The position numbers and the translations under genes were made by a program. A stretch of DNA of 64,000 nt from contig NC_089576.1 in the NCBI RefSeq assembly GCF_040115645.1, forward strand, positions 1,302,001 through 1,366,000, in the 5' to 3' direction. The DNA is from Euwallacea fornicatus (taxonomy: Eukaryota > Arthropoda > Insecta > Coleoptera > Curculionidae). The notes beneath the pieces were generated by a model, which saw only the letters and a program-made list of their open reading frames with translations, did no database searches and was not told where the DNA came from. Shown here in pieces: positions 34,674-44,956 of this stretch (positions within the stretch are counted from its first letter, which is position 1; each line of letters begins with the position of its first letter).

Positions 34674-34770
34674 CTTCTGGAGTCACGTCTTCGATGAGCA
34701 GTGAGGCGGACCGGAGCTTCAGGGTCGACTGCAGGGAATCCTTTTGATTTTTCTGAGGTTTTGGGGTCAT
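34674..34770 (-). CDS. Candidate coding exon, unknown gene (partial)
   Basis: From ATG 34770-34768 the minus strand reads MTPKPQKNQKDSLQSTLKLR, then SASLLIEDVTPE, to a GTAAGT donor. Codon third positions favour C and G (several CTG, GCC, ATC, GTG), unlike the surroundings. A second frame from ATG 34774 is also open to the same donor. An acceptor-like cttccag lies just upstream, so an internal exon is possible too. The protein is not recognised, and it could be an alternative first exon of the same gene as the candidates at 30363 and 42576. Confidence 0.35.
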
Positions 34771-34774
34771 TCAT

Positions 34775-36525
34775 GCTGGAAGTGAGACATTTTTATCAAA
34801 AATCAACCCAGAATATCCTGGTATAATTTATTGAATGGAATGCCGAAGGAACTTAATCAAAAATAGTCGATAATGCATATGTCGAAGCAATTCAATGCGT
34901 TCTCTGTTTCGAATGTCTCAAAGAATTTTTGGGTCTACAGGGTGTCTACGTCCCGAACGAACATCGGTCTTTTTAATGAGATTGGGGATTGCTTCGGGCC
35001 TCCCAAAACCGCCACCATTTTAAAATGATTGTCCCATTTAAACTCGAACCGCACTCACTTCTTCAACAACGTTTGGCTAGTTAACTGCATTTTTTAAAGG
35101 ATTTTGGGCGTTTACGAAAAACTATAACTCACTCGAAAAACCCCGCAATCGTCGACGAACATCGTTTCGAACTTCATGCTCGCAATGCCACTTCTTCAGA
35201 CTACTGCTGGTAATGCTCGAGTGCGGCACCGAAGTACCGTTCAATTAAACCATTTTTGTTCATGTTTATTAATCAATTATTTAACAAGAAGCTACCGCTA
35301 TATTAATGTGTGGTTAATAAGCCAACTGCTGTTAAAGGCGACGTTGCCGAGCTGACGTAGAAATATTGCCGAAGTAGAGCCGATTCCTGGATCTGTACAA
35401 ATACCCTTCACGTCTCGAGAACCAATATCCGAACTTGAAATCGATAAAGGGAGCTAAAAGAAGGCAATTTTGCCTCGGATCTACCCTATCTAGGTCTCGT
35501 TTTACACGTTTTAAATTGCGCCCATATTAATCCTTGACAGGAGTTCAGAGGAATATTGCGGTACACTTATTCCAAGAGAAATCTAATTTCCTGCGACCAC
35601 GGCAGAGTGACATCACGTGCGAAAGACATCTTTCCTCTTTGAGAAATGCCTCCTTATATTACAGATATTTACACGTCTTCTGGTGGCATTAAGGTGGAGA
35701 ACAGGGGTGGATCCGGGTCTCTTATCGGCACCGCCATTCGAGTTGCGAAAAGGGCCGTCAAAATAAGTCGACGCAAATAGAGGAAACTTTTGTGATTTCT
35801 GCTTCGAAGCAGTATCATCATTATTTAAACTGTGACCCCTTAAAATCCGGCCCTGTTCCAGAGCGTTTGTGCAGATCAAGGTTTTCGCAAATACGGGATA
35901 TTTTCTTTGGACGAAAGGATGCAGCGTGGAATAGTAATGATCTAGTAAATAAGGGAATGTTATTAAAGTTGGATAAACCTAGTTTCCCCTATAAAATTGT
36001 CTAATGCTGAGCTCCTTTATGTATTGTATCTCGCGCAGAGCTTTGAACCAGAACTTACCCATACCGACGACATTTTCTCCATAAAAACATGAATAGAATT
36101 TTCAATTACGGATCAGCTCATCAGAAAAAAATCCTGGATTTGAACACTGTCATACTGGTTCGGTCATGAAATGCTTGTGAGTTCGCGCAGCATTGCACTG
36201 AATTTGTTTAAACCAAAACGGAATTTTCAGAGTAAAATGATAAAAATGTTACGACAGTCCCATTGTAAGCCATGTTTACGCTAAAGGTTAAGTCGCGCAC
36301 TGGTATATTTAGCCAGAGGAAAGCCTCGTACCGGCTTAAGTGTGTATCGGCGTGCCAAAAATAAACAAACCTGGATTACTACAAATGTAACTTTTATTTA
36401 TGATGCTTGTTTTAACTTACCATCGGACGGTTTTGCATGAGGTCGTGTAATTGGAACTTAACGCTAAATCTCGCGAAAACTCTCCTCACTCTCAGCTTTT
36501 AGCCCTTCGGACCTCACTGCCCAGG
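34775..36525. other. Noncoding stretch
   Basis: No gene supported. A tacagggtgtctacg motif at about 34937 resembles the end of a TA-element but has no partner that I can find. Confidence 0.45.
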
Positions 36526-36529
36526 TTCT

Positions 36530-38065
36530 CACCCCCGCTATGATGCTGCGCAATCCCGGCCACTGTCTTCAGTTTCCAAAGCATAAAATAGAAAACCAGA
36601 AGCCCCTTTGCTGTTACCCCACTGTAGAACCAAAACATCTTCGGCATGGTTAGTGTGTCGACCAGGTTCTAGAAACGACTTGTTGGCCGGGAACCCCGCG
36701 AAATAACCGACTGCAGCGGAAAAACCAGTCCTCGCATTCCGTATTTCATTATAGTTAAACTCTCCCATTAACACCCATGGTAGGTAATTGATCGCGAGCT
36801 AGTTTAAGAAGCTTCCTCCTACGATTGAGACCAAAGGTCGGGGTGTCAGTTGCGGCGGTCGTTTCTATATAATGGAATGTCTCATTTAGATAGCGTTAAA
36901 AGGACGCTGTGAAGAAGCAAAGGAAAATGCCTGTTAGAGAAATGAAGCTTAGAAGTCTCTTGCCGAAGATTCCCAAGAAGAAGAGGCATAGGAAAACCCC
37001 TAAAAGATTGACCCAAGTTGTTAACATGGTGGTGCAATGCGCGCTTATAGGAACATCGAGTAAATAGGAGATTGTCACTGCGTAGGCCGCAAATGGACCT
37101 ACACAGCAAATGCTAGCAAAAAAGGCTTTATCAACCTGTCCTCGAAATAACGCCTGTAATCACAACTGTTATTAACAGATGACTTCTCCATATCATCTAA
37201 AATTTCTTTAAACTCCTGTTCTACCCCATTTAAAGTGGTCCAATCTACAAAAAAAAAACACTCCGCTTCTCCCCTAACATCTCTCGATTTGAAACATACT
37301 TCTAACCCAGACCAAACTCATCTGAACATCCTCAACTCAATTCTCACTCAGCAACCATAATGGGGTCTCCGGTAGGAGCGTAAGAGCGAAAATGCTGATT
37401 ACAAGAATAATTGCAACGATTATTGAGAGAGTTCTCCAGGGCAAAAACGTCCTCAAAGTGAAGGAAAGTAGAACTCCTAATGAAATGAACATGGTTGAAG
37501 TTGAGACTATCGCGCCTCGAAGGCTGGGCTCAGATATTTCACTCGCATAGCTCAAAGCCCGTAAAAATTAGTTTTTGCTATGCAGCGCATTACCATTTAC
37601 TGTGAGTTTACTGGTGATTCTACGAATCCTCCACTGGTTCCTGTGAGCACTAATGCGAGGAATATGAACCAGGGCTTATTGGCGAAAGAATTAGAACGCA
37701 AGCTATTGAGAAAATTATCAAACAATTCTTTCTTTCGAATCTGTGGGATAAACTGCCTGATAATATGCAGCCCAATGGGGCACAGAGATAGTTAAGTGAG
37801 GCTGCAAAATCATCATTTTTCTCTTTCTCATATATTCATTACAGCGGTTTATGCGTATCCAAGATGTTCCACTTTCGTCCAAAACTATCGATTCTCCAGC
37901 ATTGTTTCCAGATAAATGCGGGATTAGAATGGTGGGCATGTCAATGGACACATCATATGTAAAGGACACTGAATTTTTAATGATAGCAGCGATAATCTGA
38001 GGGACGCACCTTCTTGAAATTGAGACTTCCTCAGTTGCAGGTCTAGGAGTCCCATTGTTATTCAA
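36530..38065 (-). pseudogene. Decayed facilitated trehalose transporter (Tret1-like) MFS gene
   Basis: Minus-strand remains in the right order for a Tret1-type sugar transporter. The N-terminus (37880-38010) contains DMPTILIPHLSGN and DESGTSWI. A 53-nt intron follows with a GC donor, then NYLCAPLGCILSG. A frameshift leads to WFIFLALVLTGTSGGFVES at about 37640. The next exon (37337-37555) reads SEISEPSLRGAIVSTSTMF and LPETPLWLLS, and its acceptor appears as AC instead of AG. A further exon near 37220-36890 has a stop or shift before PFAAYAVTISYLL. The last part, 36538-36774, carries GFSAAVGYFAGFPANK and LETE. These lesions make a working product unlikely. Related live genes would import trehalose or other sugars at the cell surface. 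Confidence 0.78.
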
Positions 38066-38374
38066 TTAATTTGGTTTTACCTTCAATTGTCGTTTACCTC
38101 ATAAAGTTTACTATAGCCATCACTCCCTTATTTTCTCACATCTTCTCCCTTATTTAGGCCCTGAATACCGATTGACAAAGTAAACCGCAGTGATAGTGTT
38201 TTATCTCTGCGTAAAAATACATCTTAACACTCAAAGCAATTATTTCCATGGCACTGCGTTGTAAATGGCTACAGCAAAGTAGATACGGCTGGTGTTCCTA
38301 ATTGAAGTCATAAAATCATAATATTTGATATTTCATAAGAGTTTGCGGTGAAGAAGTCAATCTGAAGAGTCAAA
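38066..38374. other. Spacer before the mariner element
   Basis: Nothing recognised. Confidence 0.4.
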
Positions 38375-38376
38375 TA

Positions 38377-39580
38377 CGGGGATAGTGCCAGAAGTACCCG
38401 ACTTCACATATAGATGGTGATTTTTTCGTTAAAAATTTGCACAAGTTACAAAGACCTAACCTCAAAAAGCTGACGTCTAAAGTCGATTTGTGTTTGTTTT
38501 GGAACCGTTTTTGGTGAACAGTTTTTGAGATTTTTTTGAGCATGGAAAATTGGTCATCGATACGTGATTCAATACTTTCATTTGGAACGTCTTGGTCCAT
38601 CCAACATCAAAGCGAAGTTCGATTCTACTCGAGAAGAATCTGGTCCTCCGTTAACAACTGTAAAATGTTGGCTAGGACAGTTTAAACGCGGTCGTACGAG
38701 CTGCCACGTAGTGGTCGACCCGACGACGCTCCAGATCTGACCACTCTGGAAATTGTGCTGAAATCTACCAGACTGTACTGGAAGATGCGAATTTCCAAAA
38801 GTACTGTACACCGCATTTTAACTCAACAATTGGATGTGAGAAAGCCGTGCGCAAAGTGAGCAAAAACGGCGCCGTGAGGTTGTTTCAAGTGAAGTTTCGC
38901 ACCAATCTAGCCGAGTTTGTGCGCGGATTCATATCCATGGAAGAAACATCGAGCCACCAATTTACACCTGAGACGAAAGAGCAGTCAAAACAATGGACTC
39001 AAAAGGGAGAAGCGGCTCCAAACAAGACGCAAACCGTTCCATCTGCAGAACAGGTGTTGACGTCAATTTTTTGAAGATGAACTTGGGTAACTTTTATTAA
39101 CTATTTCCCTAAAGGAAAGCCAAAAAACGGAGAATATCATACAAATCTATTGCTGCGTTTGCTTTATATAAAAAAAATTAGGAAAAAGCGATCACGTTTG
39201 TCGAAAACGAAAGTCTCGTTCCATGAAGACAACGCACTCCCGTCATCGCGATGGTCAAAATCAATCAACTTAGTTTGCAACATTTTTCTCATCCACCCCA
39301 TTCGCCAGACTTAGACCTCTCGGATTATTTTCTATTTCAAAATTTGAAAAAATAACTCGGTGGAAAGAGATTTGCCAATCATGAAGAGTTGGAGTCCGAG
39401 ACCGGTGCCTATTTCGAAATGTCGAACGCTTACTTACTGTGAACAGGGTATAAGAGGCATAAAACATGCCTTGGGAAAAGTGTATCAATCTCAGAGGAGA
39501 TTATGTTGAGTAATAATACAATATTTTGCAACATTTTTTTTCTTCAAGTGTCATGTCGGGTACTTTTGGGACTGCCCTCG
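38377..39580 (+). mobile_element. mariner element, decayed
   Basis: 1,204 bp between TA at 38375-38376 and TA at 39581-39582. The ends are about 26 bp inverted repeats with mismatches, sharing the core agtacccgac. The size and the transposase remains are those of mariner. The end mismatches and the heavily broken gene show that it is old. Confidence 0.9.
38542..39513 (+). pseudogene. mariner (DD34D-type) transposase, heavily decayed
   Basis: Pieces in several plus-strand frames give the mariner order: FKRGRTSC of the helix-turn-helix region, STVHRILTQQ-like sequence near 38800, then the longest frame (38847-39074) with GFISMEETSSHQFTPETKEQ, where the first catalytic Asp is replaced by Glu. 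After it come FHEDNA (second Asp) near 39222 and SPDLDLSDYFLF (third Asp) near 39310. The C-terminus LRGDYVE ends with TAA at 39511-39513. Many frameshifts and stops; not functional. Confidence 0.88.
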
Positions 39581-39582
39581 TA

Positions 39583-40100
39583 CTAAGGCGTGTCGAGCGG
39601 AAAGTAAATAGACGAAAGTAAAGTGCACTCTTCTGTGGATGAAAATTAAAGGTTGACCGAGTGTATCCCGTTTTATTATCCCGTTAATGGAGGCAGCTGA
39701 TAGGCCTTATCAATTTTCACAAGTATAAAGCAGAGTAAAAACTGCTTGAATCGTTGTTTTCTGTCCGGAATGTCGAGGTTTCATCGTCAATATTTGAATA
39801 GTCTAACTATTTCGCATTATTCAAATCATTTGAACGGTTGACTTGCTGGACTATTTTTACATAAATTTTTACATTCCTTAATTTGAATGAATAGAAAATA
39901 TATATCGTCTGCGCGAAACTGGTTAAATTTGCAATTTTCAACATTTACGCAAAACTGTTAAAATGAAGCGAGAGTAGATCGGAAAAATTAGAGAATCAAA
40001 TTTTCAAACTAAAAATCCCGTCAAGCAGGTTCATGCTTGGGAACAACTATTAACGCAGTTATCCTCTACGAAAATAGGACAAGTTTTTTATTTTACTTCA
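39583..40100. other. Noncoding spacer
   Basis: AT-rich, no gene or repeat recognised. Confidence 0.45.
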
Positions 40101-40721
40101 TGCGGGGTGTCCCAGAATGAAAAAAAAATTAACGGAGGAAATGACGCCCCTCTTCAATGGCCGCCCAGAACTCCAGATCTAACTCTCTGCGACTTTCCCA
40201 TTTGGGGTGCGCTAAAATCTCGTGTATACGCTGTTCCTATTCGAATTGAAGACCACCTAAGAAATAGAATTTTACGAGCAGCTGGTGGAATGCGCAATGG
40301 TCCGATGATGTTGGGAAGATTAAAATTGAATTTTCTTCGACGCGTGAATCTCCGCATTCGAGAACGGGGTGGTCGCGTTGAGCGCTTGTTAAATTAATTG
40401 TTTATTGAAATGGTTGCTTTCATTTCCTTCTGAGGGGTGTGCATTGACTGACAGTATCAACAATTTTAATTTTTTTTCGTCTAATGGAGGCTCCAAATCA
40501 AAACGTGTAAATACTTGATCGTTATTTAAAAATATTGCACTTTTGAAATGTTGAAAAAAAGAAGCGATGGCGTTTTTTATTGAATACTTGATTTTTAGAA
40601 AAGGTTCCAAACTTTTGGTCACTGCTGTATATTAGTCTAATAAAGGTTTTTTTATTGTTATTAGAAAGGAACTGTAATGATGGAAGCTCATGAAGTGCAT
40701 AATCCAATAGGGGAGACCCTG
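40101..40721 (+). mobile_element. Truncated DD41D-type element remnant
   Basis: A right terminus ggggagaccctg followed by TA at 40722-40723, and a left part starting gcggggtgtcccag that resembles a terminus but is not next to a TA and does not pair with the right end. The body has only a C-terminal transposase fragment, so most of the element is missing. Limits are approximate. Confidence 0.6.
40140..40397 (+). pseudogene. C-terminal transposase fragment (DD41D type)
   Basis: About 85 residues with GNDAPLQWPPRTPDLTLCDF, the last catalytic Asp region, followed by IWGALKSRVY and a basic C-terminus (NLRIRERGGRVERLLN) to TAA at 40395-40397. The Met used by the longer frame (40107) lies in the terminus-like sequence. 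The rest of the catalytic domain and the DNA-binding part are gone. This is a different family from the fragments at 19378 and 8712. Confidence 0.8.
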
Positions 40722-40723
40722 TA

Positions 40724-42575
40724 TAATATGACAACCCTCTTAGACATAACATTTTAAAGTATCTGCGCACACGTTTTATTAATTAGCGTGATTAAGTATA
40801 TTTAAAAAAAATTAACTAAAAATTTGCAGAATGTTTAACTATTCGAATAATCGAAACAATGAGGATTTGACAAGTTAAATAATGATCATATGAATAATTT
40901 CCAAGTATTCGGCTAAACACTAGAATGCGACTAATATTCGAATAAATGACTTTCCGAATGACCGAATTGGTATATTCAAATAACCGAAATAGCACACATA
41001 AGACCAACGGAAAGTCCAGTGCGCGCACAACGACGTAGTAAAACTCGTAAAACCTCGTAGAAACCCAATATTAAAACACAACTTAAATCTGTCATTTACT
41101 TAGTAATTCTAAGCCGAGTTTATCCAACTTCTTAATTATAAATTTTTATGTGCTAATCCTTAAGGCATTAATAACGGATTACTTAACGACACTGTTTATC
41201 CAACTCCTTTATTCGTAATTCCTAATTCTCGCTAATAATGCATCACCTTGGAAGTTTCCAACTTTTAGGAATTAAGAACTAAAACAATAGTTGCGCAGAC
41301 ATGCATAGAGGAAGGAAGTGGATCGTCATCTTGGGTTCAATCGGCATAAAATATTAATGGCCGCTTTTCGGAAAGATGTTCATTGCAAGAGTTGCTTCAA
41401 ATAAGGGATTAGAGGAAAGAATGTGAAAATCCAAGGAGTTCCAGTGAAAAGCGAGGTTGATGATGGTTTACCAAAAGGAGAAACATGAGGTTTCAATTGA
41501 GTCATCGCCACGTTGTACGAGAGGAAAAGTTGCGATGATAAGGCGTCGATCATCTTGAATTACCTCATCGAAGAAGCTGACAAAAAGACATAAACATTGT
41601 CCTAAAATGTATGTTTTTTCGACAACTTTGGATGGGACCTTTTCGACTTTTGGAACCGCATGTGCTGAATTGCGCTCCGTCTGGCCGACCGCGAACCTTT
41701 AACAGTTACCGAGATCTCCGGCCTCACTAGCGGACACCTTGCGTACGGCGTTCCTGTATTTTGATTCGTGGCTAATCCTGTAGACGCCAAATAAGTAAAA
41801 GCTTAGAACTTCCATTTTTCCCTGACGTTTCCCAGGGATTAAGCGCAACTACCCGCAGAAAGGGGCATAATGTAATAGAAGCAGTAGTTGGTAGTTTCGA
41901 ATGGAATAACGGGAAAATGAAAAATAATGGCGAACATTGTGCCAAACCCAAATTATGGTCGGGACAATTGGCGTTCGCTATTTAACTCGATATGACCAGT
42001 ATTTGGTCAACGTAAGAAAGCGCTATGACCGCCACGGTCGGGATCAAAACCAAAATAAAGTCGTAGCGACGCAACAGTTTTTCCGAAGTTACCTGTTTTA
42101 TTGGGACACCCTTTACATCGTATCCACAATAATAAATTTTTCCTGTTTATTAGCACTTTTATTTTTAACCTGATTATCATTACGCTGAACATTGAACGCA
42201 ATGGCACTTTTTCGTGCACGAAATTACTATGCCTGCATACCTTTGGAATACCAAAGCTCGTACAGTTTAAACAACATGTTCAAGCAGGAAATGAGACTAA
42301 GGATAGTTATTTTCTAGCTCATTAATCCCGTAATAGTTACGGCGATTTCGAAAGCTTAAAATCGCATTTTAAGTAGCCATTGTTCTCGAACAGTGACTTA
42401 ATTATTAATGGAAAACAGATGTAATTGTACACTCGCATAACGCAAAAACCATGATCTTAATGACTAAACTCTCGTACGTGCAAATTTTAGGGCTTTTCGA
42501 GAACTAAATTAGTTACTTTTTGGAAAAAAAAAAATTAACTGAACATGCCCGATGGACTGAAAGCTGACGACTTAC
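40724..42575. other. Noncoding stretch
   Basis: No exon recognised. The patch at 41630-41770 is more GC-rich but its open frame has no family resemblance. A terminus-like gggacacccttta near 42105 is unpaired. Confidence 0.45.
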
Positions 42576-42655
42576 CCGTAACTCCTGGGATTTAAGGCCC
42601 TCTTGTAGGTGCGCAGGGTCTCCCTCAAATCACACCAATAACAGCACAACGACAT
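42576..42655 (-). CDS. Candidate first coding exon, unknown gene (partial)
   Basis: From ATG 42655-42653 it reads MSLCCYWCDLRETLRTYKRA and LNPRSY, then two bases of a Gly codon, to a GTAAGT donor. An in-frame TGA lies 11 codons upstream, so this would be a first exon. The donor phase (2) is the same as that of the 30363 candidate, consistent with both joining one downstream exon. I do not recognise the protein. The opposite strand also has a short frame here, so the call is tentative. Confidence 0.35.
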
Positions 42656-43525
42656 GTCAGACTCGTTAGCACCAGAACCAAAATTTCAGTAAACGCTCCC
42701 CGACATGAGAAATCATGACCCGTCACTAAACTCCCGTTCTCAACGTCTAACAATAAACATTAACACATTCAGACAAACACATGTTAGAGGCGAATCTGCA
42801 AACAAACGATGTAGAGCATCATATCCCGACCTTGGTACACCTTCTGATTATGATCCATTGCCGTGAAAACCGACAGACCAACTGTTTCAGTCAAAATAAA
42901 CTCAGAATGGTGTTAATGGGCTTTTGATGATGGTTCGAGCAGACGACTGTGTGACGTAAGGCACTCGCCTCGGCAAAAGAATCAGTTTACGTGACTTTCG
43001 CTTTCTGCTATGATGATCTCGAGGAATCTGATGTCATTCTTCGGCCGTTCTGAGTCATCAGAAATATTAACAAGTAGCCCCACTAGATGCGAAATTTCAT
43101 ACCTTTAATATCTAACTGAACTAATTTTATGCAGAAAAGTTGTTTTTTCACCTTGTACCCTTGGTAAGTTTTACGTCAAGCTACGGCGAGGTGCAATTGC
43201 TTGATGTGGTAAACCTTGAATCCAATTTTCAGATCGTTGCAAAGTGGTATTAGCAATAAATAATATAATGATTGGGCAGAAATTAATTATTAATAATTCC
43301 ATTTTTAACGTCCGAAGTCTAAAAATTGTTCTTTTAGCCGTTTCCCTTTGCAAGACGTTTCGTGTTAAGGCCCCTGTATCTCGCTTGCTTCAGTTATAAA
43401 ATAATTCGTTCTACACTGTTGTAAACGTAACGTAATAGAATCTGTAGATGCAGAGCAAACAGTTTTGAAAAAAAATCTAACGTGACTAATGATGAAAGAC
43501 AGGTTCCTGTTGTAAACCTTAAATA
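42656..43525. other. Noncoding stretch upstream of the candidate exon
   Basis: Contains some CpG-richer sequence (42940-43060) that might be promoter DNA. No gene. Confidence 0.4.
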
Positions 43526-43527
43526 TA

Positions 43528-44586
43528 GAGGGTGTATCAGAATTGTTCTGCCAACCGCCTACTGTAGGTTCCTGTGACTGAAATGAGAAATAAAGTTTAT
43601 ATAAACGAATCTCTAGTTGCCCTATAGTTTCGAGACACTGAGGGTTAAAGTTCAAGAAAAAAGTGTTTATTTGTTAACTTCCAAATGGCTTAAAATTTCC
43701 TGACCAAATTTCATATGTGAGTTTAGCACGTCGGTGCTAACTCATATATGAAACAGCTCAAGTAATTATCAGCTTTAACCAGCTTCACCAGTGGCGGAGA
43801 TATAGGCGTTATGTGTCCTTCTTGTTTATAAAAAAAATTGTAACGCTCAGTATAACATTTCGTTTAGAGCAGCTCGTCGTTGGTCAGCAAATTTTTTGTC
43901 TCTTCTTAGCTTATTGTATTTCGAGCAGTTTAGTCATAAAAAAAACGTCAAGGATAATAAAACCAATTAATGATTGTGATCTTGGAAAAGTGGCGCGCTT
44001 ACCTCCGCCAATGGCCGATTTACAAATGCTAGGAGTTTTTGGTTTTATACCCGTCAATATCTTGAACTTGCACCCAAATTTTTCCTTAAATATTTCAAAA
44101 ATATATGAAATGAAAAAAATTAATAACTTATTTGTTGCTGGGGTTGGAAAAATGCAATTGATAAATTGGTTCAATTAACTTCATAATTTTTTAATGAAAA
44201 AACTACTTGAAATACAAGAAACTGAAAACGGGCAAAAATTTGCTGAACATGTTGATGCATATGATGAACTGCTTTTAAAAAAATATATTATACTGAGTAT
44301 TATAATTTTTCATTACTAAAAAGGACACATAACACCCACATTTCCTCCACTTGTGAATGATTAAAACTGATAATTTTTTGAATTGTACCTGTCGATATAC
44401 TGAACTCATGTACAAAATTAGGTAGGAAAAAATGTTCCTCATTTGGAAGTTAAAAAATAAAAACTTTAACACCAGATATCTCGAAACCAAAGGGCAAATA
44501 GACATTTATTTATATAAACTTTATGTCTTATTTCGGTTACAGGAACCTACGGTGAGCAATTCGCGGAACAATTCTTTTACACCCTG
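43528..44586. mobile_element. Non-autonomous TA-element with inverted ends of about 150 bp
   Basis: 1,059 bp between TA at 43526-43527 and TA at 44587-44588. The ends are GAGGGTGTATCAG (left) and CAGGGTGTAAAAG (right, read inward). The arms 43528-43687 and 44440-44586 are inverted repeats with mismatches and small gaps. The interior contains a small hairpin (43712-43752) and a 121-residue plus-strand open frame (43813-44178) that I do not recognise. No transposase motif is visible. Confidence 0.78.
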
Positions 44587-44658
44587 TACATGTATGTAGT
44601 TTTAACTAAAAGCTTTTGGGATTAATCGATTCAAGTATTGTTTTGTTCAACGAATTAC

Positions 44659-44720
44659 TCCAATGCTAAAATGCTAAAATGCTAAAAAATGCTAGCTAAA
44701 ATGTAGCATTTTTCCTAGCA
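44659..44720. repeat. Short tandem aatgct repeat and hairpin
   Basis: Repeated aaaatgct units at 44660-44703 followed by the complementary tagcatttt units to 44720, which could fold back. About 60 bp. Confidence 0.7.
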
Positions 44721-44956
44721 TTTTTAATCCCTCAAATTTATATTGATATTATAATCAATTCCGCCCTCTAAAACGTATTATAATTTCCTTCAAATATCGT
44801 GATTATCTTGACGCATCATTAACAAATTATTCAAATGAGAATTGATGCCTGTAAAACTCTGCCTTGAGATGAATTTAGTTGATAAGATATCTACTAAAAA
44901 ATCATGCCATAAACATTAATCGAATTTATAAATCACGCACTAAATCAACCTAAAAA

